Below the pieces are notes generated by a model, which saw only the letters and a program-made list of their open reading frames with translations, searched no databases and was not told the origin of the DNA. Source: Stenotrophomonas oahuensis (lineage in GTDB: Bacteria; Pseudomonadota; Gammaproteobacteria; Xanthomonadales; Xanthomonadaceae). Taken from it: a stretch of 64,000 bases of DNA. Position numbers and translations under genes: made by a program. The stretch spans positions 2,164,501-2,228,500 of the forward strand of contig NZ_CP115541.1 in assembly GCF_031834595.1 (NCBI RefSeq), read 5' to 3'. Every line of letters begins with the position of its first letter. Position 1 is the first letter of the stretch. This document shows, one piece after another, positions 19,718-28,651 of the stretch.

Positions 19718-19751
19718 CCTGAGCAGGAATTCAGTGGGTCATTACACGTGT

Positions 19752-20489
19752 TCAACGGGGCAGTATGCTATTGAGCTGTCCGCGCACATTGCAGCCGTAC
19801 TCTTCTCTTAGCAAAAGCGCCTTGTGCCCAACTCGACTTCGAAGGATATCAAGTTCTTGCCGCTGCGTGCTTGAGTACCGGCTAGTGTGATTCATGTACT
19901 CCCGGCACACATCGTAGAGATCCTTGATCACGTCTTTGAGGTTGGTGTCATATCGAATTTTCTGGCGAAGCTTCGACAGATCCTTCCGGAGGCGCTCAAT
20001 GGAGAGCGAGACATGATGGGATACTTCCAGATGATGATCAACGAAGAGAGCCCCGTGCATCTCCAAAAGGTCAACCACATCCTGGGCAATTTGCCCTTCT
20101 TCAGTAAACCTTCTGAGCAGCGGTACCGGGCTGCGGTGGGAGTGAAGAAGTGATCTGATCAAGTCCTCGTGGGTCCTCTTCCATGCAGTTAACATAGTAA
20201 CTGGAAAGTCGGCACCATTGTTCTTGTCAACCAGGGTGTGGCAGCTTGCACAAAGCCAAATTCCATTCTCTACGCTTGCTCTGGCCTCATCTGACATCAG
20301 ATGGTCATAGCGAGCTTCCCCCTCCTTCTTTGCGGAAATATGGGCCGCCTCACCAATCTTCAGCTTCAAAGGCCCTTTCCCGTCTGAAGGGCCTGTCGTG
20401 ATTGTCTGACATCTAGGATTGTTGCAGATCAGGCCGGATCGGAAGGCCAATGTATCGATTGTTTGCTTTGCAAAGTCTGGGGCAGCCAC
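19752..20489 (-). CDS. HNH endonuclease-domain protein
   Basis: The 245-residue protein has an N-terminal zinc-type HNH domain: C-N-N-P-R-C (first Cys pair), G-E-A-A-H-I-S-A (catalytic His), N-G-I-W-L-C-A-S-C-H-T-L-V-D (Asn, second Cys pair and His), within residues 22-90. The C-terminal 140 residues are helical, with a coiled-coil-like part (L-S-I-E-R-L-R-K-D-L-S-K-L) of unknown role, perhaps a sensor. The gene ends 6 bp from the IS end, so the IS insertion may have cut its downstream region. Likely a DNA nuclease of the defence island; no partner is evident. Confidence 0.75.
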   Translation of the reverse strand: MAAPDFAKQTIDTLAFRSGLICNNPRCQTITTGPSDGKGPLKLKIGEAAHISAKKEGEARYDHLMSDEARASVENGIWLCASCHTLVDKNNGADFPVTMLTAWKRTHEDLIRSLLHSHRSPVPLLRRFTEEGQIAQDVVDLLEMHGALFVDHHLEVSHHVSLSIERLRKDLSKLRQKIRYDTNLKDVIKDLYDVCREYMNHTSRYSSTQRQELDILRSRVGHKALLLREEYGCNVRGQLNSILPR

Positions 20490-20613
20490 GTCTATATCCT
20501 GATGTTCAAAGTATGAACCAAAGTGCGCTGGAAGACGGCGTCGGCTAGGCAGAGATTCCTGCCGGGAGAGAATCCGTCGGAATGTTGGCTAGAGTTGAAA
20601 ATGCCGATGGAGG

Positions 20614-21183
20614 CTATGAGTCACTGTTCGAGGGATAGAATTCGATTGTGATCTCTTCGTCATGTGTTTTGATCGTGACGCGGCCACCGTTGCTAGCTTC
20701 CTTCAGGTGCTTCACAAGTCTCTCGACGCGGGGCCGAATTCTCTTGCGGCCACTAGTTGCTGGCACACCTCTGGCGTGACTTTGGCCATTATGCTGCACG
20801 CTAATCCCCGCGACTTTAGCGCTGTACGTCGCAACGGCCCATATAACGTTTGAGATCAAGTTCTGGCAAACCGCTGCCGCACCCGGGGCGGAGAAGACCG
20901 CGGCTATAACAGGTGCGAGTTCGTAGACGATAGATCCCTGCCGAACGCCGGCTATACGGGCGCGGATTAGTACGTCGTCCCTGTTGAGATTCTGAGGAAT
21001 TTGCTCCAGTACCTTGGTAGTGCCTTGGCGCTCAGCTTCCGCGTTGGCTTCTTCGAACAGAGCGATAGCCACGTGATTCAATATATCGTGTATCGCCTGA
21101 TTCAAGATTCCTGTCTGCAGAAGGTCCATGTCGTTTGACGACAGGGAAAGTTCGAGCCTTTCGTCGAGCGGTAGGTATTCCAC
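20614..21183 (-). CDS. Unrecognised 189-residue protein with a hydrophobic segment
   Basis: It starts with GTG (21181-21183) with A-A-G-G-A upstream. The N-terminal half is charged and helical. Residues about 85-125 form a Gly/Ala/Val-rich hydrophobic stretch (Y-E-L-A-P-V-I-A-A-V-F then N-L-I-S-N-V-I-W-A-V), possibly a membrane-inserting hairpin. The basic C-terminus ends in a beta-rich T-I-K-T-H-D-E-E-I-T-I-E-F. I do not know the family. Within a defence island a membrane-active effector is possible; that is inference only. Confidence 0.5.
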   Translation of the reverse strand: MEYLPLDERLELSLSSNDMDLLQTGILNQAIHDILNHVAIALFEEANAEAERQGTTKVLEQIPQNLNRDDVLIRARIAGVRQGSIVYELAPVIAAVFSAPGAAAVCQNLISNVIWAVATYSAKVAGISVQHNGQSHARGVPATSGRKRIRPRVERLVKHLKEASNGGRVTIKTHDEEITIEFYPSNSDS

Positions 21184-21407
21184 GCAATGTCCTTTTGTTT
21201 GGATTTACTCTTTTCGTGGCAGGAGAAGTAAAGCTATGGAGTAGCCAAGTTGGTGAAGTACATGAGCCATCCACATCATCACGTATGGGCAGCTACGCTT
21301 TTTCGTACACCTCGATCCTAGGCTGCTGCGGCTCGGCAAACAAGCCGGTGGGTTGCTGCACTAGAGGGGCCGCTGCAGTCTTGCCCCTGAAAAATTCTAA
21401 TCCTAGG

Positions 21408-21731
21408 CTACGGCAATACGTCCACGATGATGGCCCCAGCCGACGTACGCGTTATCGTGACCTTGTCGCCCTCCGTGGCCGCATCCATAACCGCATTGGT
21501 CTGGAAGTAAAGCCTGTACTCGCTACGCGTAGGGTGGGCCTCCCGGGAGTCGTACCAAGTAATGCCCGCATGGGCCACAATGGAGCCGTTGCTATATCGG
21601 AACTCGGCAGTGCCACGAAACTCTTCGATTCCGAAGATCTTCTTGAACTGAGAGACCCCATTCAGCTCATGCTGGTTGGATGCCAGTGGGCTCGCCTCTA
21701 CTGCAGACAGGGTCTTGGATACGCTAATCAT
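21408..21731 (-). CDS. Stand-alone EcoRII-N-like (B3-type DNA-binding) domain protein
   Basis: The 107-residue protein resembles the N-terminal effector-DNA-binding domain of EcoRII. It has S-K-T-L-S-A near residue 5 (EcoRII: K-R-L-S-A-N-D-T), then S-N-Q-H-E-L-N-G-V, then I-T-W-Y-D-S-R-E-A-H-P-T-R-S-E-Y-R-L (EcoRII: Y-Y-N-S-R-H-F-G-K-T-R-N-E-K-R-I), and a closing beta segment. No catalytic part is attached. It is divergent from the GHKL-ATPase operon, 193 bp apart, and near an EcoRII-type nuclease gene. I infer recognition of the same or a related DNA site, as a controller or targeting subunit; unproven. Confidence 0.6.
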   Translation of the reverse strand: MISVSKTLSAVEASPLASNQHELNGVSQFKKIFGIEEFRGTAEFRYSNGSIVAHAGITWYDSREAHPTRSEYRLYFQTNAVMDAATEGDKVTITRTSAGAIIVDVLP

Positions 21732-21924
21732 AATCTTCCCGATTGTGGTCCAGTATTTGGCTCAGCCCTTCTAGGCTGGAGCTGTCCATGCAAACATCGG
21801 AGCACTTGACGTCAAAGAATTGACACAAGGCCGCTGCGACAAAAGGTATTGCCAACCCTCATTGCATACTGATATCAATAGCGAAAAGGAAGCGGCCGCG
21901 CAAGAGAACGGAATGGAGACCGGA

Positions 21925-23829
21925 ATGGCACAGTGGCAGTTCAGAGCGCTCAACCCGAACGAGAACTCGGGTTCCAGCATATCCGACGACAACTTCTCAA
22001 TTGAGGAGAGGACAAACGTCGAGATTCTCGTACGAGAAACGCTACAAAACCCGCTTGACGCACGTGCGAGCTCCGACGACACGGTCCGGGTCAGCTATCG
22101 CATTGTTGAGATCGACGCAGATGCTGGGCAGACAGTGCGCTCCCTGTTCTCAGAAGGCTGGCTTAGCCACGCTCGAGCCGGTCAGCTTCTTACGGACAAG
22201 CTTGCGCCAGTGCTTCGCTTCTTGCTCATTGAAGACTTCGGTACCACGGGGCTGGAGGGGGCCTACACGGACTCCTCAGTTGATGGCGAGAGCGAAAACT
22301 GGAATGCATTCTGGTTCCGGGAAGGTGAGGGGGCCAAGCATGCCAGGGCCAACGGAGGTGCCGGGCAGGGCAAAATCACTCTCTACCTTGCAAGCAAAGT
22401 GAGGACAGTGGTCGCGCTGACGAACCGTCTATCGGATGGCAGGGCGCTGCTATTCGGTTGCAGCCGGTTCCCGCGGAACTACAGGCTTGGTGACGAGAAG
22501 ACGCGTTGGGCAAAGGAGGCGCGTTGGGGGCGGGAGTCGGACCAACAGAGCTTGGCCGTGCCGATTAGCGATGCCTCATTCATAGAGTCAATCAAAAGTG
22601 AGCTGGGACTGCGCAGAGGGGATGCGCCTGGGACGAGCTTCATCGTGCCCTTGCCCTTGGACAATCTCACAGAGCAGGACATCAAGACTGCTGTCATCAA
22701 TGAGTTCTTCTTCGCAATCTGTCGGGGGCGACTGGAGGTTGAGGTTGGAGGTGCGCTTCTTGAGAAGTCAACGATTGTCTCGGAGGCTGATGGACTTCCA
22801 GATGGCGGTCGGGTAAGCCAAGACTACCGCCAGTTCCTTCAGGCTGCCGCAGAGCGGAGCGGTCTTGTGCCCTTGGCAAATGCAAAGGCCACGTGGGTGA
22901 AGGGCATGGATTCCGCCTCCTTTGACGAGGGTGATCTGTTTAACTTGACGCACGGATTTGAGCTCGGACAGCCAGTTTCGGTCGACTTCCCGTTGACAAT
23001 CAAAGCGAAGCGTGGCGCCACTTACGCGACCAAGTTCAGGGTACATCTGCAGCTCGCAGACAGCCTCGATAGAAGTGAGGAGCTGTTCGTTCGCCAGGAT
23101 CTGGCAATTGACGGCGAGAAGAAACTCAGATCCGTTCGTTCGGGGGATCCGGTGATGGCCTTGACCTTCATCGATGATCCCCGGCTTTCCGACCTGCTGG
23201 TCTGCGCCGAAGAACCCACACACAGAACGTGGAATGCACAGCGACCAAAGGTGAAGAATGCATACCAAGCCCCGGGCGCTGCGCTCTCAGCTGTTAGAAA
23301 CGCGGCGGCAAAGCTTGTCCAGCTACTCGCCCCCGCTGGTCAGCGCGATGAGACCGCTTTGGCTGCGTACTTCGCGGATCCCGCGCATCTCTTGGAGCTG
23401 AAGAAGGGTGCGAGGGGTAAGAAGGAAGGCAGCAAGCCCGGTCCGCCTCCAGTGGACGAAGTTCCCGTTGCGAAGCCAAAGCCAGTGGTGGTTACGCCGC
23501 AGCGCGATGGGTTTACTGTTTCAGTTTCCCCCAATCAAGATGGAGGCTTCCAGCGATTGGAATGCTCAGTGGAGCTTGCCTACGCAACGGTGCGAGGTGA
23601 CCCGTTCCGTCAGTGGGATTCTGCCGACTTCTGGTTGGAAGACGCGTCTGCATTTCCAATCGAACTCACGGGCGTGTCAAATCTTCGTCGCGAAGGGAAT
23701 AGGCTTCGGTTCGACATGGATCGAGAGGGGGCGGCATTGGCAGTTCGCGGGTTCGACCACGAGCGACAGCTCGAGATTCGTCTGAAGTACACGGAGGTGG
23801 CAGATGAAGCAGATATCACGTCGTACTAA
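21925..23829 (+). CDS. GHKL (HSP90/MutL/MORC-like) ATPase of a restriction cluster
   Basis: From the ATG at 21925 (GGAG six bases upstream; 21913 is an alternative) the protein has 634 residues. It shows the Bergerat ATP-binding motifs: N-box V-R-E-T-L-Q-N-P-L-D-A-R (36-47), L-I-E-D-F-G-T-T-G-L-E-G near 101-112 (D-x-G-x-G-type) and N-G-G-A-G-Q-G-K near 150. The unusual N-P-L-D keeps the Asn, and a Lys/Pro-rich linker (about 510-545) precedes a beta-rich C-terminal domain. GHKL ATPases linked to restriction-modification genes, with Vsr, were described as relatives of eukaryotic MORC (Iyer, Abhiman and Aravind). It leads an operon of three overlapping genes. Confidence 0.75.
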   Translation: MAQWQFRALNPNENSGSSISDDNFSIEERTNVEILVRETLQNPLDARASSDDTVRVSYRIVEIDADAGQTVRSLFSEGWLSHARAGQLLTDKLAPVLRFLLIEDFGTTGLEGAYTDSSVDGESENWNAFWFREGEGAKHARANGGAGQGKITLYLASKVRTVVALTNRLSDGRALLFGCSRFPRNYRLGDEKTRWAKEARWGRESDQQSLAVPISDASFIESIKSELGLRRGDAPGTSFIVPLPLDNLTEQDIKTAVINEFFFAICRGRLEVEVGGALLEKSTIVSEADGLPDGGRVSQDYRQFLQAAAERSGLVPLANAKATWVKGMDSASFDEGDLFNLTHGFELGQPVSVDFPLTIKAKRGATYATKFRVHLQLADSLDRSEELFVRQDLAIDGEKKLRSVRSGDPVMALTFIDDPRLSDLLVCAEEPTHRTWNAQRPKVKNAYQAPGAALSAVRNAAAKLVQLLAPAGQRDETALAAYFADPAHLLELKKGARGKKEGSKPGPPPVDEVPVAKPKPVVVTPQRDGFTVSVSPNQDGGFQRLECSVELAYATVRGDPFRQWDSADFWLEDASAFPIELTGVSNLRREGNRLRFDMDREGAALAVRGFDHERQLEIRLKYTEVADEADITSY

Positions 23830-24583
23830 TCCCACCGGGCTACATGAGGTCGATCGAAAGAACTTCTGTGTGCGCGTTGCGGATGACGAAAAGCTGGGGC
23901 GTGTGTTCTGGTTGGAGAGCTTTGACCAGAAGGCCGCTGGCGTATCGACTGACACTCAGATCCACTGCATAGCCAGTGCTGGCACCACCGAGCAGTATTT
24001 CTCGCTTGGTGATGCCGGGAGCTACGTGCGAACGCAGCAGGCAATCAATGAGTTGGCTCGAGATAAACCGCTGAAGTTTCGTTTTGTGTTTAACCAGCCT
24101 GGCCAGAACCGTCTATGTGCGTTCGCCGATGGAGTTCGCCCTACGGACGAATCAGAGGATCTCGGATCAAGTCTGGTGGATATCCTTCCTGCCGAGCTGG
24201 GTGGGCCGATCTGGACGCTTGAGCTGCCTGCAAACAGCGCTGATGCAGATTCCAAGCCGTGCATTCTTGTTGAGCAGCGTGTCTATAGAACCGCGGGTGC
24301 CGCTGTGAGAAGTCACGCGTTCACAGCGTTCGTTATGCCGGAGGTCATGAGGCAGGTGGCGCTTTGCATTGCGCAGAACCCCGCAGAACTTGAGAGTGAA
24401 GATTCTTGGGTTGGAAGATGGAAGGGTTTCATCGAGCACCTCGGTGCGGGACATCCTCCGGAAGAGGACGAGGGGGACCCAGCTGAATGGGCAGATTCGG
24501 TAACCAAGAGATTCTGTACAGTCGGGCATATGAGAGCCCAGTTGGACAACCTCATTGCTGAGATGACGGGAGAGCTAGAGTGA
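23804..24583 (+). CDS. Unrecognised protein co-translated with the GHKL ATPase
   Basis: The 259-residue protein starts inside the end of the ATPase gene (26-bp overlap, GGAGGTGG upstream of the ATG). It has a beta-rich N-terminal half (about 1-170, with F-W-L-E-S-F-D and W-T-L-E-L-P) and an acidic helical C-terminal tail containing G-H-P-P-E-E-D-E-G-D-P-A-E-W. I do not recognise the family. Tight overlap with both neighbours argues for a stoichiometric complex with the ATPase and the DUF6339 protein. Confidence 0.6.
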   Translation: MKQISRRTNPTGLHEVDRKNFCVRVADDEKLGRVFWLESFDQKAAGVSTDTQIHCIASAGTTEQYFSLGDAGSYVRTQQAINELARDKPLKFRFVFNQPGQNRLCAFADGVRPTDESEDLGSSLVDILPAELGGPIWTLELPANSADADSKPCILVEQRVYRTAGAAVRSHAFTAFVMPEVMRQVALCIAQNPAELESEDSWVGRWKGFIEHLGAGHPPEEDEGDPAEWADSVTKRFCTVGHMRAQLDNLIAEMTGELE

Positions 24584-25314
24584 GTACACTGGTGCGGTCA
24601 CTCAACGAAGGCGGCATCGCTCGGTTCATGGATTGGCTAGAATCTCCCGTCGGTCCGCCACCCCGGAGCATCTTGGAAGACGACAGCTACGGCTCTGTTC
24701 TTTGTGAGGACTGGTACGTCGATGTCGATGCGAAGTTTGGCAGTACGTATGAACTTGGTTGCTACCTGAACGAAATTTTCGGGTCCGGTGCTGACAGGCT
24801 CGCATTACGCGCGGACAAGGGAATGTGGGCATGGATGTCGTTGGCATTCATGCCAAATCTGCTGGGCCGTGAACGTCAGAGAAAGGCGCTCCCGCTGGCA
24901 AAACATCACTACGTCGAGATCGTCCCGCGCTTGGCATACCGTCTGATCACCAGGGCCGCATGGGAACTGGTGTTCCTTCATGGCGACAAAGCCCGAGTCG
25001 CGCTAAGCTCCACGCGGTCGCCATGGGGCGATGTCGCCGAACAGATGACTGCAAGGCAGGAGATGTATTCTCACCCGAGCTTCTGGGCCGTAGCGGAGGC
25101 GTTGTACTTGAGTGCATCTGGACGACAGAAGCCGGGAGCAGCTGCGGCCAGGAAGGCCGTGCATCGAAAGCTTCGCGGAAACGAGGTTGGCTTGGGCGGC
25201 GTCAGGCGCTTGGCTATCAGCTTCGGACAGTTTGAGCGCACCTACCTACTTCGCAGCATGAGCGCCAGCGATGTTGTAGGGATACTTCCCGTTGAGTACT
25301 CCAAGTGGAAGTAG
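24580..25314 (+). CDS. DUF6339 family protein
   Basis: The 244-residue protein starts with GTG overlapping the previous stop. It has the DUF6339-type features I recall: K-G-M-W-A-W-M-S-L-A-F in the middle, a Y-R-L-I-T-R-A-A-W-E-L-V-F-L-H-G stretch, a M-T-A-R-Q-E segment, and the C-terminal signature I-L-P-V-E-Y-S-K-W. Members occur in restriction and defence clusters; no activity is known to me. It is the last gene of the GHKL operon and converges on the EcoRII-type nuclease gene with 40 bp between. Confidence 0.65.
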   Translation: MSTLVRSLNEGGIARFMDWLESPVGPPPRSILEDDSYGSVLCEDWYVDVDAKFGSTYELGCYLNEIFGSGADRLALRADKGMWAWMSLAFMPNLLGRERQRKALPLAKHHYVEIVPRLAYRLITRAAWELVFLHGDKARVALSSTRSPWGDVAEQMTARQEMYSHPSFWAVAEALYLSASGRQKPGAAAARKAVHRKLRGNEVGLGGVRRLAISFGQFERTYLLRSMSASDVVGILPVEYSKWK

Positions 25315-25354
25315 GGGGAGGGAGTGGTGAGCCAGGCCTTTACCTGTGAGCGTA

Positions 25355-26761
25355 CTATTGCTTCAAGGACTTCCTGACTCGCGTTCTGGGGCGTCGCTGT
25401 CGGGCGAGAATCATGCCTGATTCGAGCAGCAAGTTGGGCCGCATGACTGCGATGGCGTCATCGAAGAATGAACGGAACGAAATGACGTTGCTATCGTTGC
25501 GATACAGCGACTCGGTCTTCACCGCTTTCATGGATTCGGGGACAACCAGTGTAATCTCGGCTTCACGAAGCTCGTTCAAGGTTTCCACTGAGATGCGGTC
25601 ATCGACAGTTGCCAGGAAGATCGAGCAGTTGAATCGCTCATGAGTGATCTGCTTCCAGCGTTCGCGCAGGGTTGTTTTGGCCGATAGGATCGCTGCAGCA
25701 TAGTAGTCTTTGCGGTCAGCGTCTCTGACAGTCCTTGCATCCGGCATTACAAAGTCTGGCCTTCGCTGTCCCAAGATCGCTTGGGGTTGGGATCTGACGC
25801 CACCGGCACGCAGCAGATAATCCAAGTGGCTCTCGAAGGATCTGCCACCTCTGCTCTTTCGTTGTTGGCTGGCAGAGAGGAAGGCCGCGTCTAGCGCCCG
25901 AAATCCTTGTACAGCTGCGGACGCGGCCGACTTGTGTTTGGCAAGAATGGCGGCCACCTCTACCGCTCGCAGCCTTAGCTCATGCTGCCTGTAGACTGCG
26001 TACTCGATGTCCCTGCTGATTCTCATCACCGCATCTCCAGGGCGTTCAAGCTCCCAAGGATTCAGGTCTCCGTAGCCCATTGTCTTGAGATGCATGTTGC
26101 GCGCTTGTTTGGATAGCTGCTCAGGACTTGGTAGCCTGGAGTACTTCAGCAGAAGGCTCTCAATCGTGCCAGCAAGAAGTGCTGCTTGGATCTCTGCCTC
26201 TAGCTGTGCCGCCTCTTCGGACTGATCCTTGCTTGCAGACGAGAGAGCTGCTGGGTCAAAGAGTCCGAAATGGAAGTCGGAGCTTACATCAAGTCGTGTT
26301 TCGAGGAGCTCGGCGGCGGCGGATTGGGAATCAATCACCATGAACCAGTGATGTGCGAGACCTTCTGGTGCAACCAACGTCCCGCCAAGCAGCCACGATG
26401 CAGGGTTCAGGAGCTGGAAGAGCTCCTTTGGGATCCGAGTGAAATGGCACTCGGATGTCTTGTTAGTGAAATACCTGATATGAGAATCATCCCTCACGGT
26501 ATCTGCTTGTGGCCAATAGGAGGGGCACTTCGCTTCCTCAATGTGCGGCAGATCTTTGCGTGGTTCTAGCGCGGGGAAGAATCTCGACTCTCGAATGTCC
26601 CGGGGAACATAGAATCCGCTCTGGTTGGATCCTCCCGGCATGGACCAAGACGTGTCGTTGCGCGAAAGCTTCTTCAGAAAGATCTTTCGGCTCTTCAGGG
26701 CGAGCTCCTCGACCATCTTCCAGTCTGTTTGCTTTCCTTCCGAGACGATATCAGTCTTCAT
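25355..26761 (-). CDS. EcoRII-like type II restriction endonuclease
   Basis: The 468-residue protein has both EcoRII domains. The N-terminal effector domain begins I-F-L-K-K-L-S-R-N-D-T (27-37; EcoRII has Y-I-K-R-L-S-A-N-D-T). The C-terminal PD-(D/E)xK domain runs from about 305, with S-R-G-G-R-S-F-E-S-H-L, R-R-P-D-F-V-M-P and S-A-K-T-T-L-R-E-R-W-K-Q; E310, D336 and K362 match the EcoRII catalytic set. EcoRII needs a second site bound by the N-domain to cut CCWGG; specificity here is not readable from sequence. The start at 26759-26761 overlaps the Vsr gene end by 11 bp. Confidence 0.85.
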   Translation of the reverse strand: MKTDIVSEGKQTDWKMVEELALKSRKIFLKKLSRNDTSWSMPGGSNQSGFYVPRDIRESRFFPALEPRKDLPHIEEAKCPSYWPQADTVRDDSHIRYFTNKTSECHFTRIPKELFQLLNPASWLLGGTLVAPEGLAHHWFMVIDSQSAAAELLETRLDVSSDFHFGLFDPAALSSASKDQSEEAAQLEAEIQAALLAGTIESLLLKYSRLPSPEQLSKQARNMHLKTMGYGDLNPWELERPGDAVMRISRDIEYAVYRQHELRLRAVEVAAILAKHKSAASAAVQGFRALDAAFLSASQQRKSRGGRSFESHLDYLLRAGGVRSQPQAILGQRRPDFVMPDARTVRDADRKDYYAAAILSAKTTLRERWKQITHERFNCSIFLATVDDRISVETLNELREAEITLVVPESMKAVKTESLYRNDSNVISFRSFFDDAIAVMRPNLLLESGMILARQRRPRTRVRKSLKQ

Positions 26762-27200
26762 TGTTGGTCCATGGTGTGCGGTCGACAATTGACGCCGCGA
26801 GTTCGTCAAAAACTGCGGTTTTCATCGCTTCGCTTGCATTCCGAAGTGAGCACTCCCAGATAGTGAGTACGCGCCATCCTGAAACCCTCAGTTCATGCTC
26901 CACTCGAGCATCCCGTTCCCGGTTCCGGCTTATCTTGTCAGCCCAGAAATCCGGACGCGTCTTGGGCAGACGATACAGCGGGCAGCTATGCCCATGCCAG
27001 AAGCAGCCATGAACAAATACGACCGTTCGGTACTTGGGAAGAACGATGTCCGGGCGCCCAGGCAAACCAGCTCCACCCAGCCTATAGCGAAATCCACGCG
27101 AATGGAGAGCCTTCCGGACCAGGACCTCCAGCTTTGTGTTGGCGCCACGGATCCGCGACATCTGCGCGGACCGTTGCTCGGGTGTGAGACTGTCAACCAA
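26751..27200 (-). CDS. vsr: Very short patch repair endonuclease Vsr
   Basis: The 149-residue protein has the full Vsr signature: M-S-R-I-R-G-A-N-T-K-L-E, G-F-R-Y-R-L, L-P-G-R-P-D-I-V-L-P-K-Y-R, F-V-H-G-C-F-W-H-G-H-x-C and W-R-V-L-T-I-W-E-C. Vsr nicks T:G mismatches left when 5-methylcytosine deaminates, protecting sites of the neighbouring methylase. The likely start is TTG (27198-27200), 2 bp after the methylase stop. Order methylase-vsr-nuclease means the protective functions are translated first. Confidence 0.92.
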   Translation of the reverse strand: MVDSLTPEQRSAQMSRIRGANTKLEVLVRKALHSRGFRYRLGGAGLPGRPDIVLPKYRTVVFVHGCFWHGHSCPLYRLPKTRPDFWADKISRNRERDARVEHELRVSGWRVLTIWECSLRNASEAMKTAVFDELAASIVDRTPWTNNED

Positions 27201-27202
27201 GG

Positions 27203-28453
27203 TTAGGTCTTTGCCTTCTTCACGACGGTCTTTCGCGGTCTTTTGGAAGCGTCATTCATCAAGTAGGGCATCATGATTCTCGCCACCTCGCTGATGACGG
27301 GAACGACCACCGAGTTGCCAAATTGCTTGTAGGCGCGAGTGTCAGACACCGGGATGCGGAAGTTCTCGTCGAACCCCATCAGGCGCGCGCATTCGCGCGG
27401 CGTCAGTCGGCGGGGATTTTTCTTAAGGCCTTGAGAGATGAGAATCTCCGAGCCATCCTTGTAGTACCGCGCCGAAAGTGTACGGCAAGTACTCTCGCTG
27501 TTCACCAGCCCGAAGCCGAAGCCGTTGCCCTTGTCGCGGTGCTTTGCGGCGTAGTTCTGCAGGTATTCCCACAGCTTGTCCGAAAGCGTGTACTTGTCCA
27601 GCACCTTGCCCTTGGGGCCCTCGATGTATGGAGAGTCAGCAGCTTCGGTGCCATCTTGGCTGTGCAGGACTGCGCCCATCTTCGGAGCCTCATCGAAGCT
27701 CGGCAGCTCGACCTTATGGATGTCAAAGTCGTTAGGCTCGCGGAAGCCCACGATGATGATGCGCTCCCGGTGTTGCGGTCCGAAGTGCTTGCCGTTGATG
27801 ACCTTGTGCCTAACCTGGTAGCCGAGCTCGTTCTGCAGCACATCGATGATGGTGGAGAACGTGCGGCCCTTGTCGTGGCTCATCAGGTTCTTCACGTTCT
27901 CCAGCAGAAACGCGCGCGGCTTCTTTTCGGCGATGATGCGCGCGACGTCGAAGAAGAGGGTGCCTTGCGTCTTGTCGGAGAACCCATGCGGCCGGCCCAG
28001 CGCGTTCTTCTTCGACACGCCAGCAATGGAGAACGGCTGGCAGGGGAAGCCGGCCAGCAGCACGTCGTGGTCCGGAACGTCTGCTTCGTGAACCTTGGTG
28101 ATATCGGTGGCGAAGGTGTGCCCCGGGCCATCGTGGAAGTTGGCCTTATACGTCTTTACGGCGTAGGGGTCCCATTCGCTGGTGAACACGCAGCGGCCAC
28201 CCTGCTTTTCGAAAGCGGTGCGGATGCCGCCGATGCCGGCAAACAGGTCAATGAAGCGGAACTTGCCTTCCCCGGTCGGCGGCTCGCCGAAGGGCAGCAG
28301 GCGCTGGCGGATGGCATCCGCGATGTAGGGCTTGGGCTCCGTCTCGCGGACCTGCCAGCGCTTTACGGTTTTCGGATCAACTCCAAGGGCTTGGGCGACC
28401 TCCTTCGCGGAAAAGCGCTGGAGGGAAAGGTCGATCAGCTCGTACGTATTCAT
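27203..28453 (-). CDS. dcm: DNA (cytosine-5) methyltransferase, Dcm/EcoRII type, with N-terminal HTH
   Basis: The 416-residue protein starts at 28451-28453 after a GGAG. Residues 1-50 carry a small helix-turn-helix ([18 protein letters not shown]), also typical of EcoRII-type methylases. All m5C motifs follow: [19 protein letters not shown] (catalytic Cys), [14 protein letters not shown] and [10 protein letters not shown]. The HTH may allow autoregulation. It methylates the host sites to protect them from the neighbouring nuclease. Confidence 0.93.
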   Translation of the reverse strand: MNTYELIDLSLQRFSAKEVAQALGVDPKTVKRWQVRETEPKPYIADAIRQRLLPFGEPPTGEGKFRFIDLFAGIGGIRTAFEKQGGRCVFTSEWDPYAVKTYKANFHDGPGHTFATDITKVHEADVPDHDVLLAGFPCQPFSIAGVSKKNALGRPHGFSDKTQGTLFFDVARIIAEKKPRAFLLENVKNLMSHDKGRTFSTIIDVLQNELGYQVRHKVINGKHFGPQHRERIIIVGFREPNDFDIHKVELPSFDEAPKMGAVLHSQDGTEAADSPYIEGPKGKVLDKYTLSDKLWEYLQNYAAKHRDKGNGFGFGLVNSESTCRTLSARYYKDGSEILISQGLKKNPRRLTPRECARLMGFDENFRIPVSDTRAYKQFGNSVVVPVISEVARIMMPYLMNDASKRPRKTVVKKAKT

Positions 28454-28651
28454 GGGTGCTCCGGGTATTCGTTGGACAGTATGTCCAATTTCGTCCCGTG
28501 GGTGAAGGGGGGCAATCAGCACCCCCCTTGATCAGGCGTCGGAAACGTCAGCTACCAAGGGCAGGCAATTGGCTACATGACCGCAGCGTGCCAGCCGTAC
28601 GTCTCATTGACTGAGATATCCGGCTGGCAATGTTCTGCCCGAGCAACGCTC

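Larger units (their letters stand above)
18524..19746 (+). mobile_element. Complete IS3-family insertion sequence
   Basis: Perfect 30-bp terminal inverted repeats (18524-18553 and 19717-19746, beginning TGTAATGACCCACTGAATTC) bound a 1223-bp element with two overlapping frames and an A6G slippery site, the standard IS3-family design. No direct target duplication is visible; instead the flanks form an inverted repeat. The element is apparently intact. Confidence 0.95.

Noticed and set aside
27323..28531. 402-codon frame antisense to the Dcm-like methylase
   Set aside because: Mirror of the methylase codons; no recognisable domain.
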